Below, in pieces: positions 43,783-51,277 of a stretch of 64,000 nt of DNA. How positions within the stretch are numbered: position 1 is the first letter of the stretch; each line of letters starts with the position of its first letter. The position numbers and the translations under genes are program-made. The stretch is taken from the NCBI GenBank assembly GCA_965220535.1, contig OZ244833.1, forward strand, positions 1,984,001 through 2,048,000, written 5' to 3'. The stretch comes from HK1 sp965220535. GTDB taxonomy: Bacteria > Pseudomonadota > Gammaproteobacteria > HK1. Below the pieces are notes generated by a model. It ran no database searches. It saw only the letters and a list, made by a program, of their open reading frames with translations, and was not told where the DNA came from.

Positions 43783-44943
43783 ATGAAAACGACACTGGGA
43801 ATCTTCGCCGGGCTTCTCTTCGGGGTTTCTTCGCTGGCCGCCGCCTCCGATATGAATGTTAGCGGGATCGATGGCACCCTAACGGAAGGACAGACCGCCG
43901 CCGCCGAGGCCGAGCGGATGCTGGCGGGGCAGATGTGTCGGATCGGTCAATGCGGCGTGTATCAGGAATACTACCGCGAGATCAACGGTGCTCTATACCA
44001 TTGTCGAGGCTATTCGAACGCGATGACTTGCACCTTCGTTCGAGTGCTCGGTTCCGCCGATGGCGTGTTTCCGAGCACGATCATGCTTGCCCAGCCCACG
44101 GGCCACGGGGGATTTTTCGGCGGGCCGAATGCCAACGCGGGCGATGCTGTCGAAGCCCCAACGATGATGGCGCAGCCCACAGGCCACGGGGGCTTTTTCG
44201 GCGGGGGGAATGCCAACGCGGGCGACGCTGTCGAAGCCCCCACGATGATGGCGCAGCCCACAGGCCACGGGGGATTTTTCGGCGGGCCGAATGCCAACGC
44301 GGGCGACGCTGCGGGCGGTGATATGCCGGTGCAGACCGCGATGATCGAATGCACGCCGGAGATGACCGAAGACGAGTGCGAGATGGTGGATCGACTCAAT
44401 AAGAACAAGGAAAAACGGGCGTCCACCGAAGCCCCAACGATGATGGCGCAGCCCACAGGCCACGGGGGCTTTTTCGGCGGGGGGAATGCCAACGCGGGCG
44501 ATGCTGTCGAAGCCCCAACGATGATGGCGCAGCCCACAGGCCACGGGGGGTTTTTCGGCGGGGGGAATGCCAACGCGGGCGATGCTGTCGAAGCCCCAAC
44601 GATGATGGCGCAGCCCACGGGCCACGGGGGCTTTTTCGGCGGGGGGAATGCCAACGCGGGCGATGCTGTCGAAGCCCCCACGATGATGGCGCAGCCCACA
44701 GGCCACGGGGGATTTTTCGGCGGGGGGAATGCCAACGCGGGCGATGCTGTCGAGCCTTCCACGATGCACGCAAACCTTCGCATAGGCGATCCGCAGCCCG
44801 GCGGATCGTGTGCGACGACGGATGCTTGGGCGTGCTTCGGGGGCACGGATAATAGCCCGGTGCTTCGGGATGTCGGTATATTCGCCTACGACGACGGGCA
44901 GCAAGGCGACCCATGGGGCGGGAATAGCGGAGGCGGTTTCTAA
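43783..44943 (+). CDS. Secreted protein with seven 27-residue Gly/Asn-rich repeats
   Basis: 386 residues from ATG 43783 (AAGGAG 6 nt upstream). Signal peptide KTTLGIFAGLLFGVSSLAAA, then a short domain with three or four Cys (RIGQCGVYQEYY, YHCRGYSNAMTC). Seven repeats of 81 bp encode APTMMAQPTGHGGFFGG followed by NANAGDAVE: three at 44074-44316, a 38-residue non-repeat insert with two Cys (IECTPEMTEDECEM), and four at 44431-44754. The C-terminus is Gly/Asp-rich. Repeats are nearly identical in DNA, so copy number probably varies. Likely exported structural or matrix protein; unknown family. Confidence 0.85.
   Translation: MKTTLGIFAGLLFGVSSLAAASDMNVSGIDGTLTEGQTAAAEAERMLAGQMCRIGQCGVYQEYYREINGALYHCRGYSNAMTCTFVRVLGSADGVFPSTIMLAQPTGHGGFFGGPNANAGDAVEAPTMMAQPTGHGGFFGGGNANAGDAVEAPTMMAQPTGHGGFFGGPNANAGDAAGGDMPVQTAMIECTPEMTEDECEMVDRLNKNKEKRASTEAPTMMAQPTGHGGFFGGGNANAGDAVEAPTMMAQPTGHGGFFGGGNANAGDAVEAPTMMAQPTGHGGFFGGGNANAGDAVEAPTMMAQPTGHGGFFGGGNANAGDAVEPSTMHANLRIGDPQPGGSCATTDAWACFGGTDNSPVLRDVGIFAYDDGQQGDPWGGNSGGGF
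44074..44754 (+). repeat. 81-bp coding tandem repeats (3 + 4 units)
   Basis: Units at 44074, 44155, 44236, then 44431, 44512, 44593 and 44674. Unit variants alternate G/P at one position (FFGGG or FFGGP) and differ by a few silent changes. Confidence 0.95.
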
Positions 44944-44964
44944 GCGTTGACCGACAGCAACCAT

Positions 44965-44997
44965 GCGGGCGGCTCTCACGGGTCGCCCGCTTTTTTT
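44965..44997 (+). terminator. Rho-independent terminator of the repeat-protein gene
   Basis: GCGGGCG (44965-44971) pairs with CGCCCGC (44984-44990) and is followed by seven T. It lies 22 bp after the stop. Confidence 0.9.
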
Positions 44998-45266
44998 GTC
45001 GCTCGCTTCGAATCCTGTCGGGGAATCTCGACGATCGCTCGGCGGGGGCGGGCATCGATATTTAGCCGGCGGGGTGAATCATCATATCGATCTTGCGATG
45101 GTGCGGGGGCTGTGATTTCCCCGATGCGAACTGCCCAGCGATCCATTCGGCTTTGCCTGTTCTTTCGATTCCAGGTCGTCTCCAGCGCTTCCCGCGCACG
45201 ACGGCGCACGGTGAGGCACGCCGGGCGTTCCCGATAAATATTATGTGCTTCGCAAAAAACCGCCAT
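44976..45266 (-). CDS. Hypothetical basic protein
   Basis: 96 residues from a possible start at 45266: MAVFCEAHNIYRERPACLTV, then REALETTWNRKNRQSRMDRW and a charged C-terminus. It reads like a real protein in amino-acid choice but has no clear ribosome site, and its 3' end runs through the terminator region of the facing gene. Family unknown. Confidence 0.35.
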   Translation of the reverse strand: MAVFCEAHNIYRERPACLTVRRRAREALETTWNRKNRQSRMDRWAVRIGEITAPAPSQDRYDDSPRRLNIDARPRRAIVEIPRQDSKRATKKAGDP

Positions 45267-45645
45267 TGAGTCATCAGCCTGCCCAAGGGCGCATGACTGC
45301 ACTTCGAAGACCGGCAGATCGTCTATGTGGTAGAAGGCTTGCGCACCATGCGCATAGCTGTAATCTATGAAGGCATGGGATTTATGCGAGTGTCGAAGGG
45401 CTCGATAGCGCAGTTACGCCCGCTGCATATCTCCATTCATACCCTGTGTATCCATGATTTCAGCAGCCATGCGATGGTAGCGTTCAATCGGGATAGACCG
45501 GGTGTCGATGACATGGGAGATTCATGGCTGCACCACCTACCCGATAAGCCCACCTGCGGGGCGAAATCCTGCCTGCGCCGGTGCCGACAGGTGGTGCACT
45601 GCATCTTAGAATCCCGACGCCGGCGACACGACTGCGTCGGCGACA

Positions 45646-45910
45646 GGCTAGGGCTCGGATCAACTTGCGAAGGAGAGCGCAAGCCGAGCCCGCCTTTACC
45701 GAATCTCGGCCGCGGCGTTCGTCGATGTCGTCACAGTCGAGCTAGGGCGCGGAGCCTCGGGGGAAGACATGCCCCCCCGCTGCGCCCGCTTTCTTTCAGC
45801 CTTCGAATCCCGACGCCGGGGATCTTGAACGTCGGCGGCGGGCTAGGGCTCGGAACAACTTGCGAAGGAGAGCGCAAGCCGAGCCCGCCTTTATCGAATC
45901 TCGGCCGCGG
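45646..45910. repeat. About 70-bp direct repeat, two copies 195 bp apart
   Basis: GGCTAGGGCTCGGA at 45646 and 45841 begins a segment (CTTGCGAAGGAGAGCGCAAG, then CCGAGCCCGCCTTTA, TCGGCCGCG) that is almost identical in both places; GAATCCCGACGCCGG precedes both at about the same distance. The plus frame repeats TCEGERKPSPPL. The region 45267-46016 otherwise holds no gene I can support. Confidence 0.85.
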
Positions 45911-46016
45911 GGCTTGCTGGCGTCGCGGGCGGGCTAGGGCGCGGAGTCATGGGGGCAGCGATTCCCGCGCGGGGCACTCGTCCGGCGCGGGCTTTCAATA
46001 GGAGAATCGAATAACC

Positions 46017-46259
46017 ATGATCGAGTTACTCACTGCATCCGCCGGGGGGCTTGCCGGCATGATTACCGGCACGCTCGGGGCCGGACGCTACGCCATCGGC
46101 GGGTTTATCGGGATGGTTATCGGGATTGCAACCGCCCAGACGCTCGGCATTTACGCCGGGGTCGCCGCCGGGGCTCTTGTCGGGGGCATCATCGGTCTCG
46201 TCGAGCGTTGGCGCGGCGACGTCGTCGGGATATTCGATAGGAGCCCCAAAGAACCATGA
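46017..46259 (+). CDS. Small Gly-rich membrane protein (glycine-zipper type), intact copy
   Basis: 80 residues with three hydrophobic, Gly-rich segments (GGLAGMITGTLGAGRYAIGG, FIGMVIGIATAQTLGIYAGV, AAGALVGGIIGLVE) and a charged tail. AGGAG lies 12 nt before the ATG. It could be a holin-like or pore-forming accessory protein. Broken relatives follow directly (46256) and occur at 56755. Confidence 0.65.
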   Translation: MIELLTASAGGLAGMITGTLGAGRYAIGGFIGMVIGIATAQTLGIYAGVAAGALVGGIIGLVERWRGDVVGIFDRSPKEP

Positions 46260-46434
46260 TCGGGATGCTCACCATGTTGCCCGGAGGGTTTACCGGCTTT
46301 CTTTGCGCTGGACATGCGGGATGGGGGTCGATAGTTGGGGGGCAGCCGGGATGCTAGTCGCCGATGAGCGCGGCATTTACGCCGGGGTTCTCGCCGGGGG
46401 TATCGTTGGCTTTGCCGAGAGATTGCTGGGATGA
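46256..46434 (+). pseudogene. Frameshifted tandem relative of the Gly-rich membrane protein
   Basis: ATGA overlap with the preceding gene. It starts MIGMLTMLPGGFTGFLCAGH and stops after 33 codons. In another frame the homologous end follows: ERGIYAGVLAGGIVGFAERL and a stop at 46434. Confidence 0.6.
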
Positions 46435-47143
46435 TCTTCGCGCTGATTGCGAACTTGCGCCGCCGCTCGCGCTGATTCTCGCCCGCGCGGCGCAAGCGGC
46501 GTAGCCGAGTAGGGGGGCGACGGCGACGCTCACTCCTTCGCCCAGCCTGCATAAAAAAATAGCCGCCCCCTTCGCTCTGATCGGGGCGGCTTCGTTTTGC
46601 CCGCTCGGCCGAGCCCCAAAGCCCAAGCCCCGCCGACTCGAAAGCGCAGCCCGCGCTCGCTCGCTTCGAAACCTGTCGGGGGGGGAGACGATGAACTGCG
46701 GCGGCGGGCTTGCATTCGGCCAGAGCCCAGACTCGGTCGCTGAAACGGGCAGGGATGGCGGTGGCATCGTGTGCCTGCCCCGTATCGTGCAGGTGCAGGA
46801 TTTCGTAGCCATCGCCATCGATGCGGATCATCGGCACCTGCCAATCGTGTCGATGGGGGGCCGGCGTGCCTGTACTTCGTACATTGGGGCCAATTCGATG
46901 TGATTTGCGGCGATATCCCTCGGCTCGTTCTTCCGTCATCCTTCGAAGGCAAGGCCTCGGGGCATGGCAAGAGAAGCGGGGCGAGCGCGGATGACGATAG
47001 GACCGCCTTCGATCCTGCCATCGAGAAAACAAACCTTATCCCCGACAAGCCGAAGAAGCGAGGAGGAGATCGTCGCTCGCTCCTTGCTTTCTTCTCTTCG
47101 AGCCGCGAGTGCGTCCCTTTCGGCTCCCTTTTCGACTCCCTTT
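46435..47143. other. Accessory spacer with a minus-strand terminator and a weak ORF
   Basis: Minus-strand frame from about 46830 reads MIRIDGDGYEILHLHDTGQA, then IPARFSDRVWALAECKPAA; it looks like the end of a small phage-type protein and a terminator follows at 46553-46590. Start and exact end are unclear. Nothing else is supported. Confidence 0.3.
46553..46590 (-). terminator. Rho-independent terminator (minus strand)
   Basis: On the minus strand GCCGCCCC and GGGGCGGC form the stem around a 13-nt loop, followed by TATTTTTTT. Similar in layout to those at 56121 and 56597. Confidence 0.8.
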
Positions 47144-48031
47144 TCAACTCTCGGAAGACTCGAAGATGCCGGCGATGGCGGCATCGAGAGCGGATTCGAA
47201 TTCCGCATCCGATTGCCCTTCGCTCAGCCCTTCGGTCAAGGCCCGGGAAAAACTCGCGATCATGCCGCGATTGCGAGCCAAACGCGCATTCGCCTCCTGT
47301 CGAGAATAGCCGCCGGAGAGGGCCGCGACCCGCAGTATCCGCGGGTGCTGCATACAGCCGGCGTAGAAATCATCCTCTTCGGGCAAGGTGAGTTTGAGCA
47401 TGACCTCGTGCTTGTCCGCCAACGCATCGAGGTGTTCGACAAGGGCATCGCGCAACAGCCCTTCCGCCCGTGATTTTTGCGGGCTGTGAATATCGACCTC
47501 GGGCTCGATGATAGGCACGAAACCGGCATCCGAAATACGCCGGCCGAACTCGAATTGCTGCTCCACCACCGCCCGGATGCCGGCAGGATCGGCGTCTTTG
47601 ATCACCGACCGCATTTTGGTGCCGAAGATGCCTTTCGCCCGCGCCCGCTCCAAGAGGGCGTCGAGATCCGGCATCGGCTTCATCCTTTGCACGGCATCCC
47701 TTTCGGCCTCCAATCCCTTGTCCACTTTGAGAAAAGGGACGACCCGCTTTTTCTGCCACAGGTAATGCGCGCTGGGCAGACCCTCGATCTCGCGCTCCAT
47801 CGTGTTTTCGAACAGGATCGCTCCGAGGATGCGATCTCCGCCGAAGGCTGCGCTGGTCACGATCCGGGTACGCATGCGGTGGACGAGCGCGAACATCTCC
47901 TCCTCGTTCGACCACGCATCCTCGCCGATGCCGTAAAGACCCAAGGCCTTGGGGGTACTGCCACCGCTTTGATCCAATGCCGCGATAAACCCCTTTCCGC
48001 TGCGGATCTTGTCAAGTTGTTCGGCATTCAT
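47144..48031 (-). CDS. Class I fructose-bisphosphate aldolase
   Basis: 295 residues of the bacterial class I type, starting MNAEQLDKIRSGKGFIAALD and QSGGSTPKAL. Schiff-base Lys in HEVMLKLTLPEED, and VPIIEPEVDI upstream. Reversible cleavage of fructose-1,6-bisphosphate without metal. It stands alone between an accessory pocket and ssb. Confidence 0.95.
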   Translation of the reverse strand: MNAEQLDKIRSGKGFIAALDQSGGSTPKALGLYGIGEDAWSNEEEMFALVHRMRTRIVTSAAFGGDRILGAILFENTMEREIEGLPSAHYLWQKKRVVPFLKVDKGLEAERDAVQRMKPMPDLDALLERARAKGIFGTKMRSVIKDADPAGIRAVVEQQFEFGRRISDAGFVPIIEPEVDIHSPQKSRAEGLLRDALVEHLDALADKHEVMLKLTLPEEDDFYAGCMQHPRILRVAALSGGYSRQEANARLARNRGMIASFSRALTEGLSEGQSDAEFESALDAAIAGIFESSES

Positions 48032-48242
48032 ATTTCGCTCTCTTTGAATATCGGTGGAAACGATGCGAAGACGGGTTTGCGTCGTCGCAAGAAGCAGGCG
48101 ATCGAAAATGCATCGACTCTAAAGACAAAGGGCTCTAAAGACGAAGGGCCCGAAGAACGAAGGGCTCCGACCGAAAGCCGCAGGCGCGGGTGCGGGAGTG
48201 GAGCGAAAGCCCTATCGACGACCCCGAGGCGGCTTTTCCATC

Positions 48243-48794
48243 TCAAAAAGGAATGTCGTCATCGAAATCCTCTCCCGAATCGCTTCCGGCGTAGCCGGAG
48301 CCGCCGCCATCGTTGCCCGGCCAGTCGGAAGTCGACTCCGCCCCGGCAGCGGCACCGGCAGCACCGGCGGCACCGGCTCCGGCGGCGGCTCCGGCCGCTT
48401 GCGGGCTCGACGAGGATGCCGGGCGAGACGCACCGCCCCCGCTGCGCCCCCCTTCCTCCCGCCCGCCGAGCATCTGCATATCGGCGGCGACGATCTCCGT
48501 CGTATAGCGATCCTGCCCGTCTTGGCCCTGCCATTTGCGGGTTTGAATACGCCCTTCGACATAGCACCTCGATCCCTTGCGTAGGTATTCGGCGACGACC
48601 TCGGCCAGACGATTGAAAAAGACCACCCGGTGCCATTCCGTGCGCTCGTGCCGCTCGCCGGTATTCCGATCTTGCCAAGAGTCGCTGGTGGCAAGACTGA
48701 TATTAGTGATCGCGTTGCCGTTTGCCGTATGGCGGGTTTCCGGATCGGCTCCGAGATTGCCGATCAATATCACCTTGTTGATACCTCTGGCCAT
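48243..48794 (-). CDS. ssb: Single-stranded DNA-binding protein
   Basis: 183 residues. OB-fold with INKVILIGNLGADPETRHT and TEWHRVVFFNRLAEVVAEYL, a Gly/Ala/Ser-rich linker, and the acidic C-terminal tip DDDIPF that recruits repair partners. Order ssb-MFS-uvrA as in pseudomonads. Confidence 0.98.
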   Translation of the reverse strand: MARGINKVILIGNLGADPETRHTANGNAITNISLATSDSWQDRNTGERHERTEWHRVVFFNRLAEVVAEYLRKGSRCYVEGRIQTRKWQGQDGQDRYTTEIVAADMQMLGGREEGGRSGGGASRPASSSSPQAAGAAAGAGAAGAAGAAAGAESTSDWPGNDGGGSGYAGSDSGEDFDDDIPF

Positions 48795-49498
48795 GGAAAA
48801 CTCTCCCGATGGATGAATGAAAAAGGAGGCTGCAATCCGAAACCCGATATCGCCTTTCGAAAGCGGCCGATCGTCTCGCTCGATCCCCGATTCGACTTTC
48901 GGCCGGCGAATCGCTCTTCGAAGGCGGCAGCTTCCAATGCGTGAATGGTACGCCCTCGGCCGTCGGCGTCGATCGAATATCGGCGAATGTCTCGATCAGG
49001 CAGTCTCGATCAAACAGCCTCGATCGAAAAGCGGCGGGGATCGACATCGCGGACCGACTTCGCGCATCGGGCGATGCTTTTCACCGAGCCTTCGCCGAAA
49101 GCGACCGCCCTTCCGCTCGCCTCGATACGAAGCGGCAATTTTATCCCTCGACAATATCGCCTTCGGGCGGATCGCGAAGAGATGGCGTTTTGCTCCCCTT
49201 TGCCAAGCAAGACCCGGCAATGGCGTTTATTTTGGGATATCGAAACGGCACCGAAGCATGGCCTTTTCGTCCACGAAAGCGTGGGCATTTCGCCCGCATC
49301 GATAGGGACTCGAGAGAAGGCCGAGGAAAACGATCCGCTCGATGGATGCCGGAAGGCAGAAGGCGAAAGATAGAAGGCGAGCGGAACCCGCAATGCCCGT
49401 CAAGATCGGAGTGTCATATCGATCATGAAAGTCGATGCTTCGTATCAAATGGAAACGACCGAATAAACGCCCGATACCGGTCAACGCGGATGCTCTGA

Positions 49499-49547
49499 TC
49501 GGCCCATGGAAAAGCCCATCGGCAACGAAGCCGGTGGGCCGATAATC
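49499..49547. promoter_or_regulatory. Overlapping inverted repeats (alternative hairpins)
   Basis: ATCGGCCCA pairs with TGGGCCGAT at the two ends. Inside, CCCATCGGC pairs with GCCGGTGGG. Both use the same TGGG arm, so the two stems exclude each other. Confidence 0.4.
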
Positions 49548-49587
49548 TTTGCATACCGAAGGCATCCGGCGTCTTTGTCTCGTCATC

Positions 49588-49625
49588 GACCCCCGATCGG
49601 GAATTCCGGTCGCGGGGTTTTTTCT
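49588..49625 (+). terminator. Imperfect hairpin with T-run
   Basis: CCCCCGATCGG and CCGGTCGCGGGG form an imperfect stem followed by TTTTTTC. No plus-strand gene ends just before it, so its purpose is unclear. Confidence 0.4.
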
Positions 49626-49826
49626 TTGCCTATAGAAAGCGCAGGCCTTCGATGCCCCCTCGCTTAGGGCTTGGATGCGGAACTCTCCTTGGGATCGGCG
49701 CGAGATCGTCGACCGGGGATCTTTCGGGATGACGCGCTCGCGGCCCGAATCTTGTCGATGGAGGATGAGAGAGCGGGGGATTGTCGCCTTTGTCTGCCGG
49801 ATCGCTTTGTCTTCTCCGATAGGGGG

Positions 49827-51134
49827 TTACCCGCCCGCCTCCTTGCGGGACTTGTCATGACGCGGTGCCGATCGCAAACCGAAGGCGAACAGCGCCCATC
49901 CCGCGCATACCGCCGCCGCCGGAGCGAAGAGCGATTGCGCACCCGCCGCGCCGAGCAGGCCACCGCCGACAATCCCGCCGACGAAAATCCCGAGGCACTG
50001 CAAAGCGGCGAAGACGCCGAGGCAGGTTCCTTTGGATCGCATCGGAGCCGCCTGCGACATCATCGCCGGCAGGCAGGCCTCCATGCTGTTGAAGGCGATG
50101 AAAAAAACGACCATCGACAGGATCAGCCCCGTCGCCCCTTGCGCGGCGGAGAGCCCGGCAAGGGCGATCGAGAGCAGCCAAGCGGCGGCGATCACCACCT
50201 CGCGGCCGCGCCGCCCGCGATCCGCGAAGACGATCATCCACACCGCGGGCAGGAGGGAGAGGCCCAAGGTCAGGGCATAGACCTGCCAATGCTTCGAAGA
50301 GGCGATCGCTGCCACCTCCTCGAGCGCGATCGGCAAGGAGACGAAACTCGCGGTCATGATCGCGTGGAGGAGGAAAATCCCGAGACAAAGCGTCGTCATC
50401 TGCCGGTCGCGAAAAAGCGCCGCGACCTCCCCCGACAAACCCTTGGAGGGCGGGCCTTGCGGATCGCTCGAAGGCGAGCCGAGGGAGGAGGGTCCGAGGG
50501 AGGGATCGAGGCCTTCGGGGGGGCTTCGATGCACGAAGCGAAGCAGGAACAAAGCGAGCAGGGCGAGCAGAGCGCAAAGCCAAAAAACACCCGCAAGACC
50601 GGCGATCCCGGCCACCAAAGGGCCGAGCACCAACGAGAGCATGAAGGAGATTCCGATACCCGCCCCGATGATCGCCATCGCCCGGCTGCGCTGGCTTTCA
50701 CCGCTCAGATCGCTTGCGAAGGCCATGGCCGCGGCGGCGACCGCGCCGGCCCCTTGCAGCGCTCGTCCGGCGATCACCACCCACAGATGGTCGGCGGTGG
50801 CGGCGACCACGCTGCCGACGGCAAAAACCGCAAGACCGGCGGCGATCACCGGTTTGCGTCCGAAGCGATCCGAAAGAAAGCCCAAAGGGGTTTGCAAAAG
50901 CCCCTGCGCGAGGCCGTGAATCCCGATGGCAAGTCCGGCCAAGAAGGGCGTATAACCGGCATAATTCGGGGCGTGCAGGATCAACACCGGCAGCACCATG
51001 AACAGCCCCGTCATGCGCAGCGAGACGACCCCTCCCAAGACGAAGATCGCGGGCCACGCGCTCGAAGGGTCGGCGGATGCCCGAAGGGGCCGACGAAAGC
51101 GACTGCCGAAAGGGACACGCCCGGGGTCGTTCAT
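49827..51134 (-). CDS. Major facilitator superfamily transporter
   Basis: 435 residues from ATG 51134, with about 12 transmembrane helices. The MFS loop motif GFLSDRFGRKPVIAAG lies between helices 2 and 3, and a Pro/Gly/Ser-rich central loop separates the halves. It belongs to the drug-proton/YajR-like group that commonly sits between ssb and uvrA in gammaproteobacteria; the substrate is unknown. Divergent from uvrA across 143 bp. Confidence 0.92.
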   Translation of the reverse strand: MNDPGRVPFGSRFRRPLRASADPSSAWPAIFVLGGVVSLRMTGLFMVLPVLILHAPNYAGYTPFLAGLAIGIHGLAQGLLQTPLGFLSDRFGRKPVIAAGLAVFAVGSVVAATADHLWVVIAGRALQGAGAVAAAAMAFASDLSGESQRSRAMAIIGAGIGISFMLSLVLGPLVAGIAGLAGVFWLCALLALLALFLLRFVHRSPPEGLDPSLGPSSLGSPSSDPQGPPSKGLSGEVAALFRDRQMTTLCLGIFLLHAIMTASFVSLPIALEEVAAIASSKHWQVYALTLGLSLLPAVWMIVFADRGRRGREVVIAAAWLLSIALAGLSAAQGATGLILSMVVFFIAFNSMEACLPAMMSQAAPMRSKGTCLGVFAALQCLGIFVGGIVGGGLLGAAGAQSLFAPAAAVCAGWALFAFGLRSAPRHDKSRKEAGG

Positions 51135-51277
51135 AATTGATTCGTCATTGCCGATGGGCGTATCATAGTGCGCCGCTCGTTTCGCACCGGAACCCTTTCT
51201 TTGCAAGCCCGTATCCGCGCGGAAGGCGCGCTTCACGCCTCACTTTATCCCTCACCACCTGTCAGGATAGCCCCCCG

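Larger units (their letters stand above)
48795..49826. other. About 1-kb spacer between ssb and the MFS gene
   Basis: No convincing ORF on either strand; all frames are short or of mixed shadow composition. It contains overlapping inverted repeats at 49499-49547 and a GC hairpin with T-run at about 49588-49625. A decayed gene or an unrecognised RNA is possible. Confidence 0.5.

Noticed and set aside
44074..44754. Possible CRISPR or intergenic repeat
   Set aside because: The 81-bp units are in frame inside a secreted-protein gene with no unique spacers.
47144..48031. Metabolic operon around the aldolase
   Set aside because: Neighbours are an accessory pocket and ssb; no linked sugar gene.
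51135..51277. LexA box upstream of uvrA
   Set aside because: CTGT occurs near 51259 but no ACAG at the required spacing.
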